Of a DNA stretch of 64,000 nt, positions 1-8,658 are shown one piece after another. The stretch is from Stenotrophomonas sp. ZAC14D1_NAIMI4_1. Lineage in GTDB: Bacteria > Pseudomonadota > Gammaproteobacteria > Xanthomonadales > Xanthomonadaceae. The position numbers and the translations under genes were made by a program. The stretch lies in contig NZ_CP026001.1 in NCBI RefSeq assembly GCF_003086775.1, forward strand, positions 584,407 through 648,406, in the 5' to 3' direction. The notes below the pieces were generated by a model. That model was not told the DNA's origin, did not search any database, and worked only from the letters and a program-made list of their open reading frames with translations. Each line of letters opens with the position of its first letter. Within the stretch, counting starts at the first letter, position 1.

Positions 1-1070
1 GCACCGCGTTCCAGCGCGGTGTTGCCCAGCAGTTCGGCGATGCCCTGGTCCAGGTTGTTCACCGCCACGTGCTGCACGGCCAGCAGCTGGAAGCTCTGGC
101 CGGCATGCTGCGGGTGCTGGGACAGGGCAAAGGTGGCACCTGCACCGAGCTGGCGCTCGCTGCCGCTGCCGCTGTAGAGCACCTGGCCCACGCGCAGCGC
201 ATCCAGCCGCGCCTGCGCCTCGGCGTCGGCCCAGCCGGGCTGGGCGAAGCGGCCGGCGCGCGGCTGCACGTAGACCTCCAGCGCGGGCAGGGTGCCGGCA
301 TCGGCGCTGGACTGCGCGGCCACGGCGTTGACCTGCTCGCTGTGCCAGCTGGCCACGGTGCTGGCGTTGGGCACCAGCTGCTGGCGCTCGGCGAAGGCGG
401 TGATGCCGTCGCTGGCCTCGGCCATGTCGGCACGGTGGAAGCGGAACGTGCCGCTGTCCGGCAGCTCCGCACTCGGCTCGAACACCACCAGGGTGTGCGC
501 GGCCTCATCGCCCTGCGCCTGCTCGATGCGCCAGGCCAGGCCGGCTTCGGCCAGCAGCCGGGTGACGAAGGCCCAGTCGGTTTCGCGGTACTGGGTGGTG
601 ATCGCACGCACGGGCAGCTCGGCCTGCACGTCGAAGCGGAATACCGCCTGCGGGTAGTCGCCGAAGATCTGCTCGCAGATGGCGCGGGTGTCCTGGTCCT
701 GGAAGATCACCGCATTGCGGCGCAGGCGTAGCAGGGCGGTCCAGGGTTCGAGGATCAGGCGGTAGCGGGCCAGGCCGCCATCGCTGCCGAGCTGGGCGGC
801 CTCGGTGCACAGGCCATGCCACTGCCGCAGCGCGCCGTCGGCCTGGCGCAGCTGCAGGGTCAGCGGCTGTTCCAGCCAGGGCGCGAGGTCGAGGAAGGCG
901 TCAGTCGCCAGGCAGTCGATCTGCAGGCGGTTGTCGCCGCAGACCGATTCGGTGCCTTCGAAGCGCTCGACCACCCACGCTTCATGCAGGCCATGAAGCG
1001 TGAGCTGGCGAGGATGTTGGCTGCTGAGTGCAATGGCGCGTGCCAGTGCATGGATGGCGTCCATTGCCAT
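1..1070 (-). CDS. vgrG: Type VI secretion tip protein VgrG, N-terminal part (runs off window)
   Basis: About 356 residues are visible from the start; the gene continues past the left edge. The open frame begins MAMDAIHALAR and carries the gp27-like N-terminal features of VgrG: LQIDCLATDAFLDL, a tryptophan-rich strand (RQWHGLCTEAAQLGSDGG), YRLILEPW, LRRNAVIFQDQ and a later TDWAFVTRLLAEAGL. VgrG trimers form the spike on the Hcp tube of the type VI secretion system and carry effectors at their C-terminus, which is outside the window. An in-frame stop lies 13 nt upstream of the ATG at 1070, so this ATG or the one at 1064 is the start; neither has a good Shine-Dalgarno. No other T6SS gene is in the window, so this may be an orphan vgrG island reading leftward. 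Confidence 0.85.
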   Translation of the reverse strand, partial: MAMDAIHALARAIALSSQHPRQLTLHGLHEAWVVERFEGTESVCGDNRLQIDCLATDAFLDLAPWLEQPLTLQLRQADGALRQWHGLCTEAAQLGSDGGLARYRLILEPWTALLRLRRNAVIFQDQDTRAICEQIFGDYPQAVFRFDVQAELPVRAITTQYRETDWAFVTRLLAEAGLAWRIEQAQGDEAAHTLVVFEPSAELPDSGTFRFHRADMAEASDGITAFAERQQLVPNASTVASWHSEQVNAVAAQSSADAGTLPALEVYVQPRAGRFAQPGWADAEAQARLDALRVGQVLYSGSGSERQLGAGATFALSQHPQHAGQSFQLLAVQHVAVNNLDQGIAELLGNTALERG

Positions 1071-1374
1071 GATGAGGGGGAGTCAGCGGGGGGCAGGCGG
1101 TCACTGTCCGGCAAGGTCGCAGGGAGGGCCTTTTTGAAACCGTTCGAAGTGTGGGCAGATACGCAGATCGCCGCGCACGAGGGTGCAGATAGCGACAATC
1201 GGCAGTGCCGGCTTTGGCTGGGAATCCGGGTGAACGCGACAAGCAGGCATGGATGCACCTCGCCACCCGGTCGGCGACGCACGTGTAGGCCGCGTCAGCG
1301 CGCCTGCCAAATCTCTCACGGGGCCTGACGCTCCGGCTCCCTAGGCTTGGGCCTTCCTTCCCCTGGGAGCTCCC
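1071..1374. other. Intergenic region between divergent vgrG and hydrolase
   Basis: About 300 bases between two divergent genes. It should hold promoters for both, but I see no convincing -35/-10 pair, no REP and no long palindrome. A GGGAG motif sits a few bases before the hydrolase ATG. Confidence 0.5.
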
Positions 1375-2187
1375 ATGACTGCTTCTTCCGTCCGCCTCCA
1401 TATCGAAGACACCGGCGGTACCGGCCGCCCGGTCATCCTCATCCACGGCTGGCCGCTCTCGGCCGAGGCCTGGAAGGCACAGGTGCCGATCCTGCGCGAC
1501 GCCGGCTATCGCGTGATCAGCTACGACCGCCGCGGTTTTGGCCGCTCGGAGAAGCCCACCGAAGGCTACGACTACGACACTCTTGCCGCTGATCTGGCAG
1601 CCCTCATCGAAGAGCGTGACCTGAAGGATGTCAGCCTGGTCGGCTTTTCGATGGGCGGTGGTGAAGTTGCGCGCTACATCAGCAACCACGGTGAGGACCG
1701 CCTGCACAGCGTGGTCTTCGCTTCAGCCGTGCCGCCTTACCTGCTGAAGACGGACGACAATCCGGATGGCCCGTTGCCGCAGGCAAAGGCCGACGAAATG
1801 CGCCAGGGCCTGGAGAAGGACCGCGAGGAATTCTTCGACGGCTTCACCCGCGATTTCTTCAGTGCCAACGGTAAGCTGAAGGTGACCGAAGAGGAGCGCC
1901 AGGCAGCGATTGCGCTGTGCCACCAGTCCGACCAGACGGCGGCCTTGGGGTGCATGAAGGCCTTCGCCACCACCGATTTCCGGGCCGACCTGAAGCGCGT
2001 GACCGTGCCTGCGCTGATCCTGCACGGCGACGCAGATGCGACCGTGCCGTTCGAAGGCTCAGGAAAGCGCACGCATGCGGCGCTGGCCGGCAGCGAGCTG
2101 GTGCTGCTGAAGGATGCGCCGCATGGCTGCAACACCAGCCATGCTGATGATTTCAATCTGGCGCTGCTGAACTTCCTGAAGAAGTAA
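1375..2187 (+). CDS. Alpha/beta hydrolase (non-haem chloroperoxidase/aryl esterase type)
   Basis: A 270-residue cytoplasmic alpha/beta-hydrolase without a signal peptide. The oxyanion motif HGWP is at residues 24-27, the nucleophile elbow GFSMGG places the serine at 92, the HGDADATVP strand gives the acid at about D221, and APHG gives H250. These positions nearly match the Ser-Asp-His triad of Pseudomonas aryl esterase/cofactor-free perhydrolases, so esterase or perhydrolase activity is the likely function; the natural substrate cannot be told from sequence. Length is typical. It stands alone, followed by an unrelated membrane protein gene. Confidence 0.85.
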   Translation: MTASSVRLHIEDTGGTGRPVILIHGWPLSAEAWKAQVPILRDAGYRVISYDRRGFGRSEKPTEGYDYDTLAADLAALIEERDLKDVSLVGFSMGGGEVARYISNHGEDRLHSVVFASAVPPYLLKTDDNPDGPLPQAKADEMRQGLEKDREEFFDGFTRDFFSANGKLKVTEEERQAAIALCHQSDQTAALGCMKAFATTDFRADLKRVTVPALILHGDADATVPFEGSGKRTHAALAGSELVLLKDAPHGCNTSHADDFNLALLNFLKK

Positions 2188-2268
2188 AACCTGCGGAAGC
2201 GCCGCAGCCGACTTGACCGGGAGGGGTGTGGCGCTCAGCATGCGGGCATTCAGACGCAAGGACGCGTT

Positions 2269-3393
2269 ATGCCCGCAGACCCACAAGCCACGCCTTTTAC
2301 ACGCGAGCCGCTGACGCCTTTTGCGCGGGAGCAGTTGTGGGAGGCTGTGCGTGCCCGCCGTGGGGTGATGGTTGGAAACGTGGTCTTCACCAGCTTGATG
2401 GGGGTGATCCTCGCGCTCCTTCCTGCTGCCGCCATATACCTCTTCCCAATCGAGGCACCGTTTCGAATCGGCCTTGGGATATTGGCCCTTGCGGGCGCGG
2501 CTGTGACGATTGCACAGGCACGCATGGTGCTTCGGATATTTGGCCCCTACCTGCAAGCCCTTTGGCGCGGGCAGGGGCTCCGGGCAGAGCTTCCGTCGAC
2601 CTCAGTGCAGGCGTTGCACACTGCCTGGGCGGCAGAAGTGTGGTTCGCCCGCATTGGGAAGGATGGAAGTAATTACGTGGTGCAGCTGGAGCTGCCGGAG
2701 CGCTTCGGCCCCATATTCGGAACCCACGTTCAGCACCTGATGATGCTCCCGCGTGCGTCTGCGATGCAGTTCCATGTTGCGCCGTGGGGTGGTCCCCGAA
2801 AAGTCCTGTACGCGCTGCATCAGCCCGATGAGCCTGCACCCGCGGCGTACACCGCGCCAATGGCCGGGTGGCCGCTGCCGCCGACGGAGTGGAGCATGGC
2901 GGAGTTTCTTGTGGCGGTAGCCCTGATGTTGCTGGGTGCCGCGCTCGCCGCGTGTTTGGTCTTGGTTTCCGGCGCCCATCCCTATCTCGCCGTGCTGTTG
3001 CTCATTGTTGCAGGCGGTGGCGGTTTCTGGGCAGGAGGCCAAGGGCTTCATCATGGCGCCCGGCTGTGGAGGCGTCGCGGTGCGGCACCACAGATGGAGG
3101 TTCTGGAGGGCAGGGCACAGGGCGTCCTGCACTTCCGTTGGTCGCTTCCCGCTAAGGGTGGGGCATCCATCGCGTACCTCGAACGCTGGATGCTGCTGGG
3201 GAACCAATGGCACAGGCTCGTCCGCCTGCCCACGGCGGACTACGCACCGGCCGTGATGCCGCCATTGCCTGAAGTCATCGACGGTGTACGGCTCGAGTAT
3301 GCCGTGTGGGGCAGAGAGCGGCGCCTGATGCGTGCGTTCGCGGCCGGGGAGGCGTGGATCGGCGGCGAGCTGATGCCAGACGCGCCTTGCTGA
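2269..3393 (+). CDS. Uncharacterised membrane protein with two pairs of TM helices
   Basis: A 374-residue protein I cannot assign to a family. Two hydrophobic segments near residues 35-85 and two near 210-265 suggest four transmembrane helices, separated by a soluble stretch of about 120 residues and followed by a C-terminal soluble domain of about 110. The two soluble regions share the idea of a tryptophan-rich strand (WFARIGKDGSNYVVQLELP and YLERWMLLGNQWHRLVRLP), so the gene may be an internal duplication of a TM-pair plus beta-domain unit. An AAGGA Shine-Dalgarno precedes the ATG. No functional context is visible. Confidence 0.7.
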   Translation: MPADPQATPFTREPLTPFAREQLWEAVRARRGVMVGNVVFTSLMGVILALLPAAAIYLFPIEAPFRIGLGILALAGAAVTIAQARMVLRIFGPYLQALWRGQGLRAELPSTSVQALHTAWAAEVWFARIGKDGSNYVVQLELPERFGPIFGTHVQHLMMLPRASAMQFHVAPWGGPRKVLYALHQPDEPAPAAYTAPMAGWPLPPTEWSMAEFLVAVALMLLGAALAACLVLVSGAHPYLAVLLLIVAGGGGFWAGGQGLHHGARLWRRRGAAPQMEVLEGRAQGVLHFRWSLPAKGGASIAYLERWMLLGNQWHRLVRLPTADYAPAVMPPLPEVIDGVRLEYAVWGRERRLMRAFAAGEAWIGGELMPDAPC

Positions 3394-3444
3394 CAATCAC
3401 CGTCGTTCACAACCGTTGGTGCGGGACTGCGCCACACTGCCACC

Positions 3445-3615
3445 ATGCCCACCGCACGCACGCCCCCCTGGAAGAAGCCCAACCCGAAGGGGCAGAAGAA
3501 GCAGCCGCTGTCCGACGCGCAGAAGGCGGCGGCGCGGCAGCGGGCCGAGGAGAACGGCCGGTGCTATCCGAACCTGGTGGACAACATGTGGGCCGCCAAG
3601 CTGCCACGGGGCTAG
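3445..3615 (+). CDS. Small basic hypothetical protein, 56 aa
   Basis: A short reading frame starting MPTARTPPWKKPNPKG and ending WAAKLPRG. It is rich in lysine and proline at the N-terminus, then amphipathic (LSDAQKAAARQRAEENG), with a single cysteine in GRCYPNLVDN. The coding look, an internal sequence of proper residues through a tight space, and a stop exactly abutting the next convergent gene support it as real. I believe similar short proteins occur across Xanthomonadaceae, but function is unknown. Its TAG stop shares the tetranucleotide CTAG with the stop of the opposing gene. Confidence 0.6.
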   Translation: MPTARTPPWKKPNPKGQKKQPLSDAQKAAARQRAEENGRCYPNLVDNMWAAKLPRG

Positions 3616-4331
3616 CGCGCGGGCTCGTCCTCCTCCATCGGCCAGGGTTCCCAGCCGTCTTCCCGCCAGGGCACCAACGTGCGCTGCTGCATGTGGATGT
3701 CCTGCTCGGGCAGGCCACTGGCCCTGGCCAGTTCGCGCCGCAGCACGGCGGGATCGGCGCGGATGGGCATGGCGACCTGCAGCACATCACCCTGTTGGCG
3801 CACCAGCGGAGGCAGGACATCGGCGTGGTAGCCGTTGATGTAGGACATGGGCCCACGTGAATAGCGCGGCAGGACGATGTACTGCGGGGTGCGCGCGACC
3901 ACAGGCGCCCAGCGCAGCAGCAGTTCGCCGTGCTGATGCTGCACGATGCGCACCTCGGCCACGTTGGCGGTGTACCCGAAGGTGTTGCGCACCATTACAT
4001 TGAAGCGCGCCGGGTTGGGCATCAGCCACGCCCACACAGCGATGATGGTGATGAACAGGGCTGCGCCCACGAGCGACCACCACCGTGGCGCTTTTGCCTG
4101 AACCTTGTAGGTCAGCGATTCCGGATTCCTGCGCATGGCGCGCCAGTACCGTTTGCGTTGCCGGCGCGTGGGGCTGTGTGGCCCGAGCGGCGAGACCAGC
4201 ACGCGGGGCGGCAGCTTGGCCAGCCGCGCATCGACCACCTTGATGAAGCCATACGCGGCCAGTGCGAAGGGAATGCCGCAGGTGACCAGGCAGGCAAGCA
4301 GGTATAGCGCGTAGATCTGTGAGTCGCTCAT
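3612..4331 (-). CDS. Uncharacterised membrane protein, 239 aa
   Basis: Starts MSDSQIYALYLLACLVTCG with a hydrophobic segment at about residues 7-30, then a basic loop containing PTRRQRKRYWRAMRR, a second hydrophobic helix near 88-105 (LVGAALFITIIAVWAWLM) and a soluble C-terminal region of about 130 residues that would be periplasmic. No catalytic motif is recognised. It is convergent with the small basic protein gene, sharing a CTAG stop, and divergent from the next membrane protein. Confidence 0.7.
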   Translation of the reverse strand: MSDSQIYALYLLACLVTCGIPFALAAYGFIKVVDARLAKLPPRVLVSPLGPHSPTRRQRKRYWRAMRRNPESLTYKVQAKAPRWWSLVGAALFITIIAVWAWLMPNPARFNVMVRNTFGYTANVAEVRIVQHQHGELLLRWAPVVARTPQYIVLPRYSRGPMSYINGYHADVLPPLVRQQGDVLQVAMPIRADPAVLRRELARASGLPEQDIHMQQRTLVPWREDGWEPWPMEEDEPAR

Positions 4332-4469
4332 TGCGTGGTGCGTACTGCCATCCTGTGCAGGACGTACATGATGGCCGAGATGGACGCCGGTGTCGCTTCT
4401 GCCAGCCGACAGCGCCGTGCTGCTTCGTTAGGATGCCGAACCTTTGTTGGGATACGCCGCGTGGCCTTC

Positions 4470-5117
4470 ATGACTGCCCGCCTCCGACGCCTCTGTGGCG
4501 CTGGACTGATGCTGTTCCTGCTGCATGGCCTGGCGCTGGCGTCGCTGGGACTGGCGGTGAGGCACTTCCATCACCGCACGCAACTGCTGCTGGAGCCCTT
4601 CGCGATGCCGCTGCTGCCAGCATGCGGCGGCCACGACCCGGTGGCGCGCCTGCGCGTGGCCGAGCTGCTGCTGGCACGCGCCGGCGCGCTGGATGATTGG
4701 CAGCCTGTGTGCTGGGTGGTGGTGAGCGCACTGCTGTCATCGTTGCTGGGTGCGCTTGCGGTGAGCGTGAACCTGCTGCGCCGGACGCGGGGCGAGCCGT
4801 CGTGGGGCACGTGGGGCCTGTTCGGCCTGCATCTGCTGGTGCTGGCCTTGGCGATGCAGCTGCTGCGGCTGTACGAACAGGTGTGGACGGGCATGGTGAC
4901 CGGCCTGCCGGCGGCATGCATGGTCGGTCCCACCGCCCTGGAAGAGGATACAACGCGCGGGGCACATCGCACCGTGCCGCAGATGCTGGCCAGCGCTGGC
5001 CTGCCGGTGCCACAGTTGCCGGATGCCCTGGCGATGGTGGTAAGCGCGCTGCTGCTGGCAGCGATGGTGGTGGGGATTTGGCTGTGGCGGACGCTGCCGC
5101 TGTCGGCGGTGGAGTGA
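4470..5117 (+). CDS. Four-helix membrane protein, paralogue of the gene after kptA
   Basis: About 215 residues from the ATG giving MTARLRRLCGAG; a longer in-frame GTG at 4335 exists but would overlap the upstream promoter region. Four hydrophobic segments are visible. The order is helix, then an HRTQLLLEP motif, a soluble loop with one cysteine, two helices, a second loop with a cysteine (AACMVGPT), and a last helix ending VGIWLWR. The gene at 5711-6328 has the same plan ([23 protein letters not shown]), so the two are paralogues on either side of kptA. Function unknown. Confidence 0.65.
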   Translation: MTARLRRLCGAGLMLFLLHGLALASLGLAVRHFHHRTQLLLEPFAMPLLPACGGHDPVARLRVAELLLARAGALDDWQPVCWVVVSALLSSLLGALAVSVNLLRRTRGEPSWGTWGLFGLHLLVLALAMQLLRLYEQVWTGMVTGLPAACMVGPTALEEDTTRGAHRTVPQMLASAGLPVPQLPDALAMVVSALLLAAMVVGIWLWRTLPLSAVE

Positions 5118-5168
5118 TGCGGCGGATGGGCGCTGGCATTCGCCGCTGCAGTGCGTCAGGCTATGCCC

Positions 5169-5714
5169 ATGGAAAAGGATATTTCCCTTGACCGGGCCAG
5201 CAGATTCCTGAGCCTGGTGCTGCGGCACGAACCGCAGAAGATCGGCCTGCAGCTGGATGCGCAGGGCTGGGCCGAAATTGATGACCTGTTGCAGCGGCTG
5301 GGCCGGCATGGGCTGCCGCTGGACCGTGCGCGCCTGGATCGGCTGGTGCAGGAGAACGACAAGCGACGCTTTGCCATCAGCGACGATGGCCTGCGTATCC
5401 GCGCCAGCCAGGGCCACTCGATTGCGGTGGACCTTGGGCTTGCGCCGCTCGTGCCTCCGCCGTGGCTGTACCACGGCACGGTGCCGCGCTTCCTGGAAGC
5501 CATTGCCACCGAGGGCCTGCGCCCCGGAGAACGCCAGCACGTGCACCTGTCCCTCGACCGCGACACCGCCTTGCAGGTGGGTGCGCGGCGGGGTACGCCG
5601 GTGGTGCTCAGCATCGATGCCGGGCGCATGCACGGCGATGGCCATGTGTTCCACCAGTCGGCAAACGGCGTGTGGCTGACCGCGCACGTGCCGCCGAAGT
5701 ACATTGCTGGATGA
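5169..5714 (+). CDS. kptA: RNA 2'-phosphotransferase (Tpt1/KptA)
   Basis: A 181-residue protein with the full KptA pattern: [12 protein letters not shown] at the N-terminus, the winged-helix region, [12 protein letters not shown], the RQHVHLS histidine/arginine motif and NGVWLT near the end. The family removes an internal RNA 2'-phosphate using NAD+, yielding ADP-ribose 1'',2''-cyclic phosphate; the bacterial substrate is unclear. I chose the ATG at 5169 because a CAGG sits 8 nt upstream; ATG 5163 and GTG 5151 are alternatives. The stop overlaps the next ATG (ATGA), so it is translationally coupled to the downstream membrane protein. Confidence 0.92.
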   Translation: MEKDISLDRASRFLSLVLRHEPQKIGLQLDAQGWAEIDDLLQRLGRHGLPLDRARLDRLVQENDKRRFAISDDGLRIRASQGHSIAVDLGLAPLVPPPWLYHGTVPRFLEAIATEGLRPGERQHVHLSLDRDTALQVGARRGTPVVLSIDAGRMHGDGHVFHQSANGVWLTAHVPPKYIAG

Positions 5715-6328
5715 AGCGCCTCGCTGTTGCCCGCGGCCTGGGCCCGCCGTTGTTCCTGCTGCCGGTGCTGGCCCTGTGTGCACTGGCGCTGGCCGAGGGT
5801 GGCTTCCACTTCCGTGTGCAGTACCTGCTGGAACCCGCAGCGGGCGCCTGCGCGCACCCGGACCTGGCGTCGCGCAGTGCCGTGGTGATGGCGATGGTGG
5901 AGCGGGGCCGGGCGCTGCAGCCCTGGGTGGAACTGCGCTGGATTCCCATTGCGGGTGTGTTGCTGGCCTTGCTGGCGGCCGTGCTGGCCGGCGTGTCTGC
6001 AGTGCGCCACGCAGCGGGCCGGGTGCGCAGGGTCGCCATCGCTTACCTGCTGCTGCACGCGGGTGCGCTGGGCCTGGCTGGTTGGGCGCTGTATCGGGCC
6101 GAAACTGCCTGGGCACGCATGGTGAAGCTGGCGCCGGTGGTCTGCGCGCTGGACCCGGCCAATGCGGACGTGCCCCTTGCGCAGGTGCCGCAGCAGGCCT
6201 TCGCGCTGTTCATGGGCAGCAGCGCGGGCCTGCTGCACAACCCCGGGCGGTTGGCGATGGTGCTGGCGGCGACGCTGCTGGTCGCGCTGGTGATGGGGGT
6301 GTGGCTGTGGCGCGGTGAGCGCAGGTAG
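5711..6328 (+). CDS. Four-helix membrane protein coupled to kptA
   Basis: A 205-residue protein ([13 protein letters not shown]) whose ATG overlaps the kptA stop by four bases. It has an N-terminal helix, a FRVQYLLEP motif, a cysteine-containing loop (GACAHPDL), two central helices, a second loop with VVCALDP and a terminal helix ending MGVWLWR. The plan and motif spacing mirror the gene at 4470-5117. The two loops, each with one conserved cysteine, would lie on the same side of the membrane if the protein has four helices, which would allow a disulphide. No known family recognised. Confidence 0.7.
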   Translation: MKRLAVARGLGPPLFLLPVLALCALALAEGGFHFRVQYLLEPAAGACAHPDLASRSAVVMAMVERGRALQPWVELRWIPIAGVLLALLAAVLAGVSAVRHAAGRVRRVAIAYLLLHAGALGLAGWALYRAETAWARMVKLAPVVCALDPANADVPLAQVPQQAFALFMGSSAGLLHNPGRLAMVLAATLLVALVMGVWLWRGERR

Positions 6329-6361
6329 AGTGTCGGTTCCCGCCGGAAACCGGATGTACTG

Positions 6362-7330
6362 ATGCGTTCGTTGCTGCGTGCCGTGCCGTTGTTGCTGCTT
6401 TCGCTGGTGGCGCAGGCCGCTGATGTGGATCGCCGTATCGCGGTGACCATCGACGACCTGCCGTGGGCACGCCTGGACGAGATCGTGCCGCCTGATCTGC
6501 AGGCGCGTCATGAGGCGCTGATGGCGCAGCTGCATCAGGCGGGCGTGCCGGTGGTGGGCTTTGTCAACGGCAACAAGCTGGAAGTGGATGGCGTGGTGCA
6601 GCCGGCGCGGGTGCAGATGCTGCGCGACTGGCGCGATGCCGGCTACGTGCTGGGCAACCACACCTGGTCGCACATGGATCTGAACGCCAAGGGCGTGGCC
6701 GCGTTCCAGCAGGATTTCCTGCGCGGCGAGGACGTACTGAAGCCGCTGCTGGCCGAGCGCGGCCAGGTGCCGCAGTGGATGCGCCATCCGTACCTGCGGG
6801 CGGGCCGCACGCCGCAGGACCGTGCGGTGATGGACACGTTCTTCGCCGAGCACGGGTACCGCATTGCACCGGTGACCGTCGACAACGGCGAATGGGTCTG
6901 GGCGTTCGCTTACGCCAACGTGATGAACGAACAGCCGGATTCACCCGAGCGAGCGGCCACCTTGGCGCGCCTGCGCAAGGGCTACGTGCCGTACATGCTG
7001 AACAAGCTGGACTACTACGAGCAGCAGTCGCAGGCGTTGCTGGGATATGCCCTGCCGCAGGTGTGGCTGATGCATGCCAACGAGCTCAATGCAGCAACGT
7101 TTGCCGAACTGGTGGCCGCCACCAAGCGCCGCGGCTATCGCTTCATTTCGCTGGAAGAGGCGCTGCGCGACCCGGCCTATGCGCGTGGCACCGAGGGCTA
7201 CGATGGCCGCTATGGCCCCAGCTGGCTGCACCGCTGGGCGATGGCCGAGAAGAAGCCGAAGGCGTACTACGGCAACGAGCCGGCAGTGCCGCAATGGGTG
7301 AAGACGCTGGCCAGGGTCGATTACGAATGA
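6362..7330 (+). CDS. Secreted polysaccharide deacetylase (NodB-fold)
   Basis: A 322-residue protein with a signal peptide (cleavage expected near AQA-AD, residue 19-20). The NodB metal site is clear: TIDDLP with D31/D32, GNHTWSH with H100 and H104, and RHPYLRAG as the third motif. Family members remove N- or O-acetyl groups from glycans in the periplasm or cell wall. The extra C-terminal part (YNEPAVPQWVKTL) is outside the catalytic core. It is preceded by a short intergenic hairpin and is not obviously in an operon. Confidence 0.88.
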   Translation: MRSLLRAVPLLLLSLVAQAADVDRRIAVTIDDLPWARLDEIVPPDLQARHEALMAQLHQAGVPVVGFVNGNKLEVDGVVQPARVQMLRDWRDAGYVLGNHTWSHMDLNAKGVAAFQQDFLRGEDVLKPLLAERGQVPQWMRHPYLRAGRTPQDRAVMDTFFAEHGYRIAPVTVDNGEWVWAFAYANVMNEQPDSPERAATLARLRKGYVPYMLNKLDYYEQQSQALLGYALPQVWLMHANELNAATFAELVAATKRRGYRFISLEEALRDPAYARGTEGYDGRYGPSWLHRWAMAEKKPKAYYGNEPAVPQWVKTLARVDYE

Positions 7331-7347
7331 CGGCCGGCCGCTAGCCG

Positions 7348-8190
7348 TCAGCGCTTGACGGCCAGCACGCCGTCCAGCGCCAGTTCGGCCTTGAAGCCTG
7401 CTTTTTCCAGGCGCTTGGCGACTTCGCGCGGTACGTCGCGGCCGCTGGTCAGCTTGTTCGGCGCACCGGTGTAATGGAACAGGCGGCCTCCCTTGCGGAT
7501 GACGCGCGCGAGGTGGTCGTAGAACGCCTGCGAATACAGTTCGCCAGCGATGCCGAAGCGCGGCGGGTCGTGCAGGATGGCATCGACGCTGTTGCTGGCC
7601 ACCTGTTCGATCTGCTGCGAGACATCCCCCTGGCCGAACTGCAGGCGGCCACCGGCGGCGGCCGACTCCGGGTCGGGCGACCACGGGTTGAGCGTGCGCA
7701 GCCACATCACGTCGGCGTTCTTTTCGAACGAGCGGATCTGGCCGACGCCGGCTTCCAGCGCACAGGCGGCAAAGTAGCCCAGGCCACCGCAGGTATCGAG
7801 GATGGATTTACCTGCCGGGGCGACCAGTTCGACCTTGCGGCGGGCATCCTCGAACGGCGACAGCTTGGAGGTCGGCAGCATCTTGATGCCATCGATCTCG
7901 AAGGTGGGTGCGCCCCACTCGGTGGGCACCAGCTTGATGAGCGAACCACTGAAGCGCGAGATCGGCGCGAAGTCCTCGCCATCCCAGTAGTACAGCGTGC
8001 GGTCCTTCAGCTTGCCCGGCCACGGGTACGGCCGGCCGCGGAAATTGAAGCCCTCGGCGTCCAGGCCGACGGTATCCTGGCTGCGGCCCAGGTCGAGCGA
8101 GCCCTGCCAGTCGGCGGCACCCTTGTCGTGCGCGCGGCGCAGGGCATCGGCGCTGTCGCGGGTGAGCAGGGGGCCGGTGTAATGGGTCAC
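7348..8190 (-). CDS. Class I SAM-dependent methyltransferase
   Basis: A 280-residue protein. A roughly 120-residue N-terminal region precedes a Rossmann methyltransferase domain with motif I ILDTCGGLGYFA, an acidic loop SFEKNAD and motif IV ILHDPPRFG. The DPPR motif resembles DPPY/NPPF-type enzymes that methylate amino or base nitrogen, but the target is unknown. The last residues (DGVLAVKR) give a typical terminal strand. It is convergent with the deacetylase gene, with only 17 nt between stops. Confidence 0.8.
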   Translation of the reverse strand: MTHYTGPLLTRDSADALRRAHDKGAADWQGSLDLGRSQDTVGLDAEGFNFRGRPYPWPGKLKDRTLYYWDGEDFAPISRFSGSLIKLVPTEWGAPTFEIDGIKMLPTSKLSPFEDARRKVELVAPAGKSILDTCGGLGYFAACALEAGVGQIRSFEKNADVMWLRTLNPWSPDPESAAAGGRLQFGQGDVSQQIEQVASNSVDAILHDPPRFGIAGELYSQAFYDHLARVIRKGGRLFHYTGAPNKLTSGRDVPREVAKRLEKAGFKAELALDGVLAVKR

Positions 8191-8268
8191 GGCGGATACC
8201 GGGGCTGGGCGGGGGAGGGCATGGTACCCGACCGGCCGTGAGCCCTGCAGGGACAGGCCGGGTCTCTG

Positions 8269-8592
8269 TCAGGGGGAACTGCTGCAGCCAAAGCCGTGCG
8301 TGGTGCCCGGGCTAGCGAGAAAACTGGCACCTTCGGAAGGACTACCGCCCTGCAGCGCGCAGGCGCGGCGATGCACGGCCTGGGTCGCGGGTGGCTGCCG
8401 CGAGTACTCATACTGCATGCTGCCGTCGTCCAGCAGCTGCCAGTGCACGGTGACCCGCGTGCGCTGCCCGTCGTCCGTTTCCCAGTCAATCGTACGCAGT
8501 ACCAGCGTGCGGCCATCGTCGGTCTGGTGCACCTCGTCATAGGCGCCGGTGGTGGTGACCGGCACGACGGCAAAGAGCAGCGACAGCAGCAT
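8269..8592 (-). CDS. Small secreted hypothetical protein
   Basis: About 107 residues from MLLSLLFAVVPVTTTG, which looks like a short signal peptide; an upstream in-frame ATG at 8643 would bury it. The mature part is hydrophilic and beta-rich (TLVLRTIDWETDDGQRTRVTVHWQL in alternating pattern) with cysteines near the C-terminus (RRACALQGG, GFGCSSSP) that could form a disulphide. I do not recognise the family. Confidence 0.5.
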   Translation of the reverse strand: MLLSLLFAVVPVTTTGAYDEVHQTDDGRTLVLRTIDWETDDGQRTRVTVHWQLLDDGSMQYEYSRQPPATQAVHRRACALQGGSPSEGASFLASPGTTHGFGCSSSP

Positions 8593-8658
8593 GGCGTGGC
8601 CCCAAAAGCGGCCAGCCTCGGGTCTGCAGCAGCGCAATACCATCAGGAAAGTTGCAGA

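Noticed and set aside
6333..6352. Hairpin CGGTTCCCGCCGGAAACCG taken as a REP
   Set aside because: The GTAG before it is not directly attached to the stem and the stem is imperfect; left as an ordinary hairpin.
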